The notes beneath the pieces were generated by a model. The model was not told where the DNA came from and did no database searches. It saw only the letters and a list, made by a program, of their open reading frames with translations. The translations under genes and the position numbers were made by a program. From the NCBI GenBank assembly GCA_964587555.1, contig CAZPLR010000051.1:1-11602 (forward strand): a stretch of 11,602 nucleotides of DNA, in the 5' to 3' direction. Origin of the DNA: JAHHTP01 sp964587555. GTDB taxonomy: Bacteria; Bacillota; Clostridia; Oscillospirales; Ruminococcaceae. Shown one piece after another: positions 1 through 6,815 of this stretch. Numbering within the stretch: the first letter of the stretch is position 1; the number at the start of each line of letters is the position of its first letter.

Positions 1-19
1 TTTGGGATGCAAAAAGCGC

Positions 20-48
20 TGGACATTTGCGCTGATATGTGCTATACT
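20..48 (+). promoter_or_regulatory. Sigma-A promoter of prfB
   Basis: TGGACA (20-25) and TATACT (43-48) are separated by 17 bases, and a TG at 40-41 makes an extended -10. Transcription would start near 55, giving a leader of about 80 bases before prfB. No other gene can be seen in bases 1-135. Confidence 0.7.
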
Positions 49-135
49 GTAATATGCTGAGTTAATATGCCAAATTAAGAAGGATACCCTAAAGACAAGG
101 AATAGACCAATCACGCAAAAAAGGAGTGCAATCCC

Positions 136-1272
136 ATGCTGCAATACGATGAGATCAAAAACGAATTGAATAATAAGCGTCCCGAATTAAATAACCTGAA
201 AGAAGCGCTGCATTTAGACGGTCTGACCACCGAGATCGACGAGCTGGAGCACAAAGCCGCCGAGCCAAATTTCTGGGACGATATGGAGAAATCGCAGAAA
301 ATACTACAGCGCACCGCACAGCTCAAGGATATGGTGCAGAAATATGAACGTCTTGTCACCCTTTTTGAGGATTGTGAAACGCTGATCGAAATGGGCAACG
401 AGATGGAGGACCTCAGTATGCTTGACGAGCTGAAGGAATCCTACCGTACCTTCTGCGAGAATTTAGAGGAGCAAAAGCTTTCCACTCTTTTGACCGGCGA
501 GTACGACAGCCACAACGCAATCTTAACCTTCCATGCCGGTTCCGGCGGAACCGAAGCGCAGGATTGGGCGCAGATGCTCTACCGCCTTTACAACCGTTGG
601 GCGGAGCGCCATAATTATAAGGTCAAGCTGCTGGACTTTCAGGAGGGCGAGGAGGCAGGCATCAAGAGCGCTTCCATCATGATCGAGGGGTTAAACGCCT
701 ACGGCTTTCTGCGCTCAGAATCCGGCGTACACCGTTTGGTGCGCGTTTCGCCGTTTGACGCATCCGGCAGACGGCACACCTCGTTTGCATCTCTTGAGGT
801 CATGCCGGAGATCGACGATAACACCGAGGTCACAATCCGTCCGGAGGACATTTCGCTTGCCTACTGCCGTTCCTCCGGCGCGGGCGGTCAGAACGTCAAT
901 AAGGTCAACTCCGCAGTGCGCTTAACCCATATTCCGACCGGCATCGTCGTGTTTTGTCAGGTGGAACGCAGCCAGCTGCAAAACCGCGAGATCGCGATGA
1001 GTATGCTGCGCTCCAAGCTTGTACAGATCAAGGAACGAGAGCATTTGGAAAAGATCGAGGACATCAAGGGCGACCAAAAGGAAATCACATGGGGCTCTCA
1101 GATCCGCTCCTATGTTTTCATGCCATACACAATGGTCAAGGATCATCGCACCGGCTATGAAACCAGCCAAGTCAATGCGGTCATGGACGGTGAAATCGAC
1201 GGCTTCATCACCGCCTATCTTTCAAACCAAAGCGTCGGCGCAGACACCTCTCTCCCGGATGATCTGGTGTAA
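136..1272 (+). CDS. prfB: Peptide chain release factor 2 (RF2)
   Basis: RF2 recognises UGA and UAA stop codons in the ribosomal A site and triggers peptide release. The 378-residue product has the helical N-terminal domain (about 1-110), the codon-recognition tripeptide SPF at 205-207, which is specific to RF2 (RF1 has PxT), and the catalytic GGQ loop at 250-252 within SSGAGGQNVNKVNSAV. Length is normal for the family (about 365-375). The ATG is preceded by AAGGAG (121-126), nine bases upstream. Most bacterial prfB genes carry an in-frame UGA near codon 25 that needs a +1 frameshift. Here the frame is continuous through that region (EALHLDGL, residues 23-30, with TTA GAC where CTT TGA C would be expected), so the frameshift autoregulation appears absent. 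It is transcribed alone from its own promoter and converges on the phosphatase gene. Confidence 0.98.
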   Translation: MLQYDEIKNELNNKRPELNNLKEALHLDGLTTEIDELEHKAAEPNFWDDMEKSQKILQRTAQLKDMVQKYERLVTLFEDCETLIEMGNEMEDLSMLDELKESYRTFCENLEEQKLSTLLTGEYDSHNAILTFHAGSGGTEAQDWAQMLYRLYNRWAERHNYKVKLLDFQEGEEAGIKSASIMIEGLNAYGFLRSESGVHRLVRVSPFDASGRRHTSFASLEVMPEIDDNTEVTIRPEDISLAYCRSSGAGGQNVNKVNSAVRLTHIPTGIVVFCQVERSQLQNREIAMSMLRSKLVQIKEREHLEKIEDIKGDQKEITWGSQIRSYVFMPYTMVKDHRTGYETSQVNAVMDGEIDGFITAYLSNQSVGADTSLPDDLV

Positions 1273-1298
1273 TGAAAGCCTTGTCTATAAAAACAGAC

Positions 1299-1326
1299 GG
1301 CTCCTGCAGTAATCGCTGCGGGAGCC
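1299..1326. terminator. Hairpin terminator between convergent prfB and phosphatase genes
   Basis: GGCTCC-T-GCAG (1299-1309) pairs with CTGC-G-GGAGCC (1316-1326), with one U-G wobble and a six-base loop. On the minus strand it begins five bases after the phosphatase stop and is followed shortly by a run of five T, so it works best for that gene. On the plus strand the tail is T-poor, so its use by prfB is less certain. Confidence 0.7.
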
Positions 1327-1331
1327 TTGCA

Positions 1332-1970
1332 TTACGCATCCTGTTCTCCCTCCGGCTTCTCCCACGGGACTGGGGAAACGACCTCCATAATACCGGCATT
1401 CTGCCAAAGCGACGGGTTAAACTGCAGCGCATAGCCGCATCCCGGATTCAGCACCCAATCCGCCGGATTGCGCTTCGGCGAAGCAACGCCAAACAGCAGG
1501 TTGAGCAGCACGCCGCCATGGCAGACAAGCGCTGCTTCCGATATCTTGCTTCGCATCATGTCGGCGAGTATCTCGTTTAATCCCGCGTAAATGCGCTCGG
1601 TAAAGGCGCGTCCGCTCTCGCCGTTCGGCGGCGAAACCCGCATATTTGAAGAAATCCAGTTTTTATAATCCGCATTCTCCGAAAGCTCTTTGATCGTATG
1701 ATTTTCAAACGTCCCAAAATCACACTCGCGTAGATTTTCAATCAGCGCCGGCGTGTGGTTCGGGTAAAGAATCGCCGCCGTTTCGGTGCAGCGGCGCAGC
1801 GGGCTTGCGTAAACCCTGCCGACCGTCGGATAAAGCTTCTCATCCGCAAGAGCCGTCAGCTCGCGCTTGCCGCGTGCGCAGAGCGGCTCGTCGGTCACGC
1901 CTATGTAACGCCCCTCCAAATTAGCCAGCGTCAGCCCATGGCGGATGAAATATAATCGATATGCGCGCAT
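1332..1970 (-). CDS. Histidine phosphatase family protein (phosphoglycerate mutase-like)
   Basis: This is a 212-residue cytosolic enzyme of the histidine phosphatase (branch 1, cofactor-dependent phosphoglycerate mutase-like) superfamily, which transfers phosphate to an active-site histidine. The RHG signature is at 10-12 with nucleophile His11. Phosphate-binding arginines lie in SPLRRC (56-61), the probable acid residue Glu82 is in LRECDFG, and the second histidine is His151 in VCHGG. Fragments such as YIGVTDEPL (22-30) and GE near 117-118 are typical of small phosphatases such as alpha-ribazole phosphatase (CobC) or broad-specificity members, but no cobalamin gene is nearby, so the substrate is unknown. 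The start is supported by AGGAGG eight bases upstream. It is transcribed divergently from the XRE regulator, with overlapping promoters, which hints at shared control. Confidence 0.92.
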   Translation of the reverse strand: MRAYRLYFIRHGLTLANLEGRYIGVTDEPLCARGKRELTALADEKLYPTVGRVYASPLRRCTETAAILYPNHTPALIENLRECDFGTFENHTIKELSENADYKNWISSNMRVSPPNGESGRAFTERIYAGLNEILADMMRSKISEAALVCHGGVLLNLLFGVASPKRNPADWVLNPGCGYALQFNPSLWQNAGIMEVVSPVPWEKPEGEQDA

Positions 1971-2000
1971 AAAACCGTCCTCCTAAAAATAGATTTGCTC

Positions 2001-2029
2001 TTTACAAACGGGAAATTTTATAATATAAT
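2001..2029 (+). promoter_or_regulatory. Promoter of the XRE regulator gene
   Basis: TTTACA (2001-2006) and a perfect TATAAT (2024-2029) are 17 bases apart. The start site would lie near 2036, about 100 bases before the regulator's ATG. The -10 overlaps that of the divergent promoter. Confidence 0.7.
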
Positions 2030-2052
2030 AGAATCTGATCGATCGTTGTCAA
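2025..2052 (-). promoter_or_regulatory. Promoter of the histidine phosphatase gene
   Basis: On the minus strand a perfect TTGACA (2052-2047) is followed after 16 bases by TATTAT (2030-2025), or after 17 by ATTATA. It uses the same AT-rich core (2019-2030) as the opposite promoter, so the two polymerase sites cannot easily be occupied at once. Confidence 0.6.
2037..2044. promoter_or_regulatory. Possible operator palindrome in the divergent promoter region
   Basis: The perfect palindrome GATCGATC lies about at the start site of the rightward promoter and inside the spacer of the leftward one. A repressor bound here, for example the adjacent XRE protein, would block both. Eight bases is short, so this is only suggestive. 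Confidence 0.2.
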
Positions 2053-2093
2053 AAAAGCAGGGATCGGGTACAAGCAGGATAAAGAAAGGATTT

Positions 2094-2123
2094 TTCCGCC
2101 GGCGCTTTCACCGCCTTCCGGAA
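2094..2123 (+). other. Leader hairpin before the XRE regulator start
   Basis: TTCCG (2094-2098) can pair with CGGAA (2119-2123), and GGCG (2101-2104) with CGCC (2112-2115). It lies between an AAAGGA (2085-2090) and the ATG at 2136. Folding would bring that ribosome binding site to about 15 bases from the start. Whether it matters is unknown. Confidence 0.25.
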
Positions 2124-2135
2124 CGGTAACGAGAT

Positions 2136-2813
2136 ATGGGACAGGATTTTTCAAAAAAGCTTACGCTGCTGCGCAAGGAACACGGCATTAGTCAGAAACA
2201 GGCAGCAAGCGACCTTGGCGTTTCCCAAGCGCTGCTCTCCCACTATGAGAAGGGTATCCGCGAATGCGGACTGGATTTCCTTGTGCGCGTCGCGGATTAT
2301 TACGACGTTTCGACGGACTACCTGCTCGGACGCTCCCCCCAGCGCACCGGCGCAGTCCTCACCATCGACGACATCCCCGATGCAGAAACCGATCGCTTAA
2401 AGGGCGGTAAGCCGGATTTTGTCGCACTGATGCAGAAAAAGCTGCTTTCCGGCGCAATCACTGTGCTGTTCGATCAGGTTTCTAAGCTGCATGACTCCAA
2501 ATTCACCATCGCCATTGCAAGCTTTCTCAACATGGCGGTCTACCGCTGCTATCAAATGGTCTTTCCAAGCGTGAAAAACGGTCCGAAGCTTTTCACGCTC
2601 TCCCGTTTGGCTGGCCAGGCAAAGGCCGACGCGATCATGCGCGTCGCCGAGACGCTTGCAAACGAAACCTGCGACGCCTATACCGCCAAAAAGGATTCTC
2701 CGCTCGTTCCGCTGACTAACGCGCTGCTAGAGGAGCAATACCCGCGCTACACCGCCTCGGTGCTTAATATCCTGAAAAACAGCGAGGAGCAGATCAACGC
2801 CCTTAAATTCTGA
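2136..2813 (+). CDS. XRE-family helix-turn-helix transcriptional regulator
   Basis: This 225-residue protein has a clear Cro/CI-type helix-turn-helix at about 7-62. The sequence includes ISQKQAASDLGVSQALLSHY (18-37), followed by the usual DYYDVSTDYLLGR ending at residue 66. Residues 95-225 form a mainly helical domain that is not recognised and may sense a ligand or mediate dimerisation. An in-frame TAA at 2127-2129 excludes an earlier start. The ATG at 2136 has only a weak ribosome binding site (GAG four bases upstream), and a better AAAGGA lies 45 bases away, before a potential hairpin. It is divergent from the phosphatase gene with interlocking promoters, so that gene and its own are likely targets; this is inferred from position. 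Confidence 0.93.
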   Translation: MGQDFSKKLTLLRKEHGISQKQAASDLGVSQALLSHYEKGIRECGLDFLVRVADYYDVSTDYLLGRSPQRTGAVLTIDDIPDAETDRLKGGKPDFVALMQKKLLSGAITVLFDQVSKLHDSKFTIAIASFLNMAVYRCYQMVFPSVKNGPKLFTLSRLAGQAKADAIMRVAETLANETCDAYTAKKDSPLVPLTNALLEEQYPRYTASVLNILKNSEEQINALKF

Positions 2814-2823
2814 CCTGCATGTT

Positions 2824-2856
2824 CCCCTGAGCTTCCGCAATAAGGAAGATCAGGGG
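2824..2856 (+). terminator. Intrinsic terminator after the XRE regulator
   Basis: CCCCTGA (2824-2830) pairs with TCAGGGG (2850-2856), and CTTCC with GGAAG inside it, with one mismatch and a seven-base loop. A moderately T-rich tail follows on the plus strand. The leftward operon also ends here, but its tail lacks a T-run. Confidence 0.7.
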
Positions 2857-2888
2857 ATTTGCTTTATCCTTTTCTCGAACGCGTCGCT

Positions 2889-3647
2889 TCAGCCGCACCG
2901 CGAAAAAATTTTTCCTGCGCAGAAGGTCACTGCGGTCACGATGATAAAGATCAGTACAAAGCCATTGACCTGCTCCTTCCAGCGCATCGCCAGAATAACG
3001 GCGTCGAATACCGCTGCCAAGAGCATCGGCAGCCAGTAGAATAAATCCTGCCCCTGCCCCGAAAAGATCTGCGCCGCCATATAGGTAAACGCCGCAACAA
3101 GCAAAATCGCCGCAGCCGCTTCAATGGCATGAAACGCTCCCGCCTGCGCAATACTGGAGCGGTACATAACCGGGATTGCCATGGAGAAGAACACAAGGTA
3201 GCAAAACGACAGCCACAGGCAAAGCTTGTTGGCTGCGCTTGCCTGATTCAGCACCGTTTGCAGCGCCAATCCAATGATCAAAGCGCCGTACGCGCCAAAC
3301 TGCATCGGCGCAATCGTAAATTCAGTATGTACCATGCCGGATAAAAGCAGTATGCCCGCCGCAATCGTAAGCTGCACAAAATCGATCCTGCTGTAGATCG
3401 CGCCGCTTCTGGAAAACACACCGGCAAAAAATACGCCTTGTTTAAGGAACAAATACAAAAGCGCGCCCGCCATTGACGCGAAGGTCAACAGATAAACATA
3501 GCTGTGAAAGCCGTCTCCGAATATCCGCACCGAAGGGGACGCAATCGAGCGCGCGACGCTCTGCGCCCGCTCCGCAAACAATAAAACAAAATAAAAAAAG
3601 AAACACAGATTGATAAAGTATTTGATTATAGAGACTTTTTCCTGCAT
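2889..3647 (-). CDS. Hypothetical polytopic membrane protein, last gene of the proBA cluster
   Basis: The function was not recognised. The 252-residue product is very hydrophobic, with about eight membrane segments (roughly 9-25, 48-68, 87-104, 115-133, 141-162, 171-193, 202-221 and 227-246), and no catalytic motif could be identified. I chose the start at 3647 because it has a strong AGGAG six bases upstream. A second in-frame ATG at 3677 overlaps the stop of the preceding gene as ATGA but has no ribosome binding site; using it would add ten residues. The close spacing suggests coexpression and perhaps a joint role with the single-pass protein encoded just upstream. It is the last gene of the leftward run and converges on the XRE gene. 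Confidence 0.8.
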   Translation of the reverse strand: MQEKVSIIKYFINLCFFFYFVLLFAERAQSVARSIASPSVRIFGDGFHSYVYLLTFASMAGALLYLFLKQGVFFAGVFSRSGAIYSRIDFVQLTIAAGILLLSGMVHTEFTIAPMQFGAYGALIIGLALQTVLNQASAANKLCLWLSFCYLVFFSMAIPVMYRSSIAQAGAFHAIEAAAAILLVAAFTYMAAQIFSGQGQDLFYWLPMLLAAVFDAVILAMRWKEQVNGFVLIFIIVTAVTFCAGKIFSRCG

Positions 3648-3673
3648 TGTAATCTCCTCTCCCATAAAACCGT

Positions 3674-4573
3674 TCATTCGCTGATGTCCGGCTGATAGTA
3701 GCCGTCAGCCTCAATTGAGATCAGTGTGATCGCGCTGACCCGATAACCGTCGTCTTCCGTTTCCAACAGCGTATAGGACATCGTCTTGACCACTGTTTCC
3801 TGCGTTGTCGGACGCAGGTAAGAAAGAAAGTCGGCGGTTAAATACTGCACCGTCAGCTTATAGCCGTCCTGTTGCTTCTCGATTGCCGTGATCTTCGGAT
3901 AATAGGTTGCATAATCCGGCTGTAAGGGCAGCAGGTAGGAGTCGCTGCCGCTGTCATAGCTGATCGAAAGCGAGCCGCCGTAATCCGAGCGCTTTTGCAG
4001 CTCAACCTCTCGCCCAAACATCGCCGCAGCCCGCCGCTGCAAGTCGGTACGCGGCACAAATACGTTTCCATAACCATCCTGCGCATACTGAGAAATGTCT
4101 GCCGAAAGCAGAAAATCCCACGCCGCACACCGCAGTGTCACGGTTTCCGAAAGTGAACCGCCTTCCGAAAATTCCGGCGCATCAATCACCACATACGGAG
4201 AAACGTAGGGCATTAACTCCTCCTTCAGCGCCGATTTATCCGCAATTGCCCGCCCGGTATCAATGCAAAACCGCACCGATGCGATCAGCCCGATCACAGT
4301 AAATATGATGCAGAATATACCAAGCAGCGCGTATCGCTTGTGATGCGGCCGTTTGCGCTCCTCTCTGCTCTTTCTGTTATCACGATAGGCGCGATAACGC
4401 GCAAGCAGCCGCCGGCTCTCCGCGGGCGCGTTCTCCTGCGGCGCATTGGCGGTTTCAACAGCCAGATGAAGCTGTTTGAGATCCAGCTCTTTTTCGGCTG
4501 GCTGAGACTGCTTTACATTTTTTGGAGCGGACTGCAGCGCTTTGCGCCGTTCCTTTCGCTTTTTGGTTGCCAT
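3674..4573 (-). CDS. Hypothetical single-pass membrane protein with a basic N-terminus
   Basis: The function was not recognised. The 299-residue product starts with a strongly Lys/Arg-rich cytoplasmic part (MATKKRKERRK and again about 55-80), has one membrane segment at about 81-103 (YALLGIFCIIFTVIGLIASV), and then a soluble region of about 195 residues that should face outward. That region has no cysteine pair or catalytic motif I can name. The start at 4573 is preferred: AAAGGA lies 12 bases upstream, and the gene then begins 50 bases after the proA stop. A longer frame to 4654 would overlap proA and lacks support. It follows proA on the same strand and is almost coupled to the next gene, so it probably rides on the proBA transcript. 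Confidence 0.8.
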   Translation of the reverse strand: MATKKRKERRKALQSAPKNVKQSQPAEKELDLKQLHLAVETANAPQENAPAESRRLLARYRAYRDNRKSREERKRPHHKRYALLGIFCIIFTVIGLIASVRFCIDTGRAIADKSALKEELMPYVSPYVVIDAPEFSEGGSLSETVTLRCAAWDFLLSADISQYAQDGYGNVFVPRTDLQRRAAAMFGREVELQKRSDYGGSLSISYDSGSDSYLLPLQPDYATYYPKITAIEKQQDGYKLTVQYLTADFLSYLRPTTQETVVKTMSYTLLETEDDGYRVSAITLISIEADGYYQPDISE

Positions 4574-4622
4574 ATCATCACCGTTTCCTTTGACTATCAC
4601 TGCGCAAAAAACAAAAACCCTT

Positions 4623-5903
4623 TTACCGTACCTGTCCGTCGCCCAAAACGACATACTGCGTCGTGGTCAGTTCCTTTAACCCCATCGGACCGCGCGCGTG
4701 CAGCTTTTGGGTCGAGATGCCGATCTCCGCTCCAAACCCAAACTCCCCTCCATCGGTAAACCGGGTCGATGCGTTTACATAAACCACCGCCGAGCGGATA
4801 CTGGAGAGAAACCGGTTCGCCGCACCTATATCTTCCGTCAGGATCACCTCGGAATGCCCGGTCGAATATCGGTCGATATGCTCCACCGCCTCCTCCAAGC
4901 TTTCTACCACCTTCACCGCGATAATATAATCGTCAAACTCGGTTTCATATTCCACTTCGGTCGCCGGCAGCACCGCTTCCCCTAAAATCGCGCGGGTCTT
5001 TTCACAGCCGTAAATTTTGACCCCGGCCTTTACAAATTCCTCCCCGATCAGCGGCAGGAAATCCTCCGCGATCTCTGCGTGGACAAGCAGCGTTTCAATC
5101 GCGTTGCAGACAGACGGGCGCGAAACCTTCGCGTTGTAAACAACCTTGATCGCCTTTTCAAAATCTGCCGCCCGATCAACATAGGCGTGGCAATTGCCTG
5201 CACCGGTTTCGATAACGGGCACCTTCGCGTTTTTCTTCACACTCTGAATCAGCCCAGCGCCGCCGCGCGGGATCAGTACGTCGATATATTCCGCCGCAAG
5301 CATCATGCTGTTTGCCGCCTCGCGGGACGGATCCTCTACAAGCTGAATGATATCCGGATCGATTCCGCTTTTCTCCGCCGCCAGCCGCAGCACCGAAACA
5401 AGCGCCTTGTTGGTCGCAAGCGCTTCCTTCCCGCCGCGCAGGATTACCGCGTTGCCAGCCTTGACGCATAGAAGCGCCGCGTCCACCGTGACGTTCGGAC
5501 GCGCCTCATAAATAATGCCGATCACGCCAAGCGGCACTCTGCGCTGCACGATCTGCAAGCCGTTTTCCCGCTTCCAAGCGGAAATCACGCTCCCAACTGG
5601 GTCCTCAAGCGCAGCGAGCTTTTCCGCCGCGTCGGAAAGCTGTGCGATCCGCGCGCTGTCTAACATCAGGCGATCTAGCATCGGCTTTGCCATGCCCTCT
5701 TTTTCCGCTTGCGCACAGTCGCGCGCATTCTCTCGGATGATCTCGTCCGTATGCGCTAAAATGAGCCCGGCGCAGCGCCGTAAAAACTCGTTTTTTCTGC
5801 GGGCCGAAAGCCCTGCCGCCGCTCTTTCAGCAAGCCGCGCCCGCTTTCCAAGCCGCGCTATGTACTCCTGCGGATTTTCCAAATTCATCTCCATGATGCT
5901 CAT
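4623..5903 (-). CDS. proA: Gamma-glutamyl phosphate reductase (glutamate-5-semialdehyde dehydrogenase)
   Basis: ProA reduces gamma-glutamyl phosphate to glutamate-5-semialdehyde with NADPH, the second step of proline synthesis. The 426-residue product shows the family hallmarks: GVIGIIYEARPNVTVDAA (126-143), the PRGGAGLI segment (212-219), the catalytic cysteine at 266 within SRPSVCNAIETLLVH, the NASTRFTDGGEFGFGAEIGI block (377-396), and the C-terminal GPMGLKELTTTQYV (405-418). Length is normal. The start is uncertain within a few codons: ATG at 5903 is three bases after AAGGA, ATG at 5894 is twelve bases after it, and an upstream TTG at 5936 is unlikely. It lies 56 bases after proB in the same orientation with no terminator between, so the two form a proBA operon. 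Confidence 0.97.
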   Translation of the reverse strand: MSIMEMNLENPQEYIARLGKRARLAERAAAGLSARRKNEFLRRCAGLILAHTDEIIRENARDCAQAEKEGMAKPMLDRLMLDSARIAQLSDAAEKLAALEDPVGSVISAWKRENGLQIVQRRVPLGVIGIIYEARPNVTVDAALLCVKAGNAVILRGGKEALATNKALVSVLRLAAEKSGIDPDIIQLVEDPSREAANSMMLAAEYIDVLIPRGGAGLIQSVKKNAKVPVIETGAGNCHAYVDRAADFEKAIKVVYNAKVSRPSVCNAIETLLVHAEIAEDFLPLIGEEFVKAGVKIYGCEKTRAILGEAVLPATEVEYETEFDDYIIAVKVVESLEEAVEHIDRYSTGHSEVILTEDIGAANRFLSSIRSAVVYVNASTRFTDGGEFGFGAEIGISTQKLHARGPMGLKELTTTQYVVLGDGQVR

Positions 5904-5959
5904 CGTTCCTTTCCGCGCCTGCCTTGCAAAAGACAACCGCCGTTTTTACACAAAAACAC

Positions 5960-6736
5960 TCACACCTCTTTTGGCGCGAACAGCGTCCCGACCGGCTTTC
6001 CCTCCATGCAGTCATATAGGATATTTGGGTCGCTGCCGCTTAATATCCGCATCGTGAAGCCGGAAGCAAACGCCGTCTGCGCAGCGTGCAGCTTGGTTAT
6101 CATACCGCCGGTTCCAAACTCCGAGCCTTTTCCGCCCGCAAGCCGCAAAATCTCCGGCGTGATCCGTTCCACCCGCGAAATCAGTCTCGCCTCCGGATGC
6201 TCCTTCGGATCCATATCATAAAGTCCCTCAATGTCCGAGAGGATCACAAGCTGATCCGCATGAACCAGCTGCGCAACGGTCGCTGAAAGCGCGTCGTTAT
6301 CGCCGAAGTTGATCTCATCGACCGAAACGGTGTCGTTTTCGTTGACAATCGGAATGATTCCAAGCGACAGCAGCCGCTCAAAAGTATTCTCGGCGTGCAT
6401 CCGGCGTCCTGCGTCCTCCACAGCGTCGCGGGTGAGCAGCACCTGCGCAACTATATGGTTATAACGCGCAAAAAGCTGATCGTAGATGTGCATCAGCTCA
6501 CACTGACCGACCGCAGCGCATGCCTGCTTGCCCGGCAGATCAGCGGGGCGGCTGTACATCGAAAGCTTTCCCGCTCCCACCGCAATCGCGCCGGAGGAAA
6601 CCAAAATAAGCTCCTTGCCGGAATTTTTGATATCCGACAGCACCTTCACCAGCTCCTCCGTCCGCCGAATGTTGAGCCGCCCAGTCGCATGGGTCAGGGT
6701 GGAGGTCCCGACCTTGATAACGATCCTATTCTCCAT
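5960..6736 (-). CDS. proB: Glutamate 5-kinase, short form without PUA domain
   Basis: ProB phosphorylates glutamate with ATP to gamma-glutamyl phosphate, the first and usually proline-inhibited step of proline synthesis, and passes the labile product to ProA. The 258-residue protein is a complete amino-acid-kinase domain: VIKVGTSTL (6-14) with Lys8, SSGAIAVG (47-54), IPIVNENDTV (128-137), FGDNDALSA (144-152), LSDIEGLYDMDP (166-177) and GTGGMITKLHAA (208-219). It ends right after this domain. The C-terminal PUA domain of enterobacterial ProB (about 367 residues in total) is missing with no sign of a frameshift, so this looks like the natural short form. AAGGA precedes the ATG by nine to ten bases. 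A short reading frame ends one base before the start. Confidence 0.97.
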   Translation of the reverse strand: MENRIVIKVGTSTLTHATGRLNIRRTEELVKVLSDIKNSGKELILVSSGAIAVGAGKLSMYSRPADLPGKQACAAVGQCELMHIYDQLFARYNHIVAQVLLTRDAVEDAGRRMHAENTFERLLSLGIIPIVNENDTVSVDEINFGDNDALSATVAQLVHADQLVILSDIEGLYDMDPKEHPEARLISRVERITPEILRLAGGKGSEFGTGGMITKLHAAQTAFASGFTMRILSGSDPNILYDCMEGKPVGTLFAPKEV

Positions 6737-6737
6737 T

Positions 6738-6782
6738 TTATTTCTTCCTTTTATCGCTTTTATCCCAAAGCCGCAGCAGCAT
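6738..6782 (-). CDS. Possible 14-residue leader peptide of proBA
   Basis: ATG (6782-6780) follows AGGAG by four bases and opens a 14-codon frame encoding MLLRLWDKSDKRKK. Its TAA stop (6740-6738) is one base before the proB ATG and in a different frame, a spacing suited to translational coupling. It contains no proline codon, so classical proline attenuation is not supported. It could be chance. Confidence 0.35.
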   Translation of the reverse strand: MLLRLWDKSDKRKK

Positions 6783-6815
6783 GTCTCTCCTATGCGGCTG
6801 CTCCTTCCATCTTTC

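Noticed and set aside
4574..4654. N-terminal extension of the basic single-pass protein into proA
   Set aside because: It overlaps the proA coding end, and the ATG at 4573 starts the typical Lys-rich N-terminus with AAAGGA upstream.
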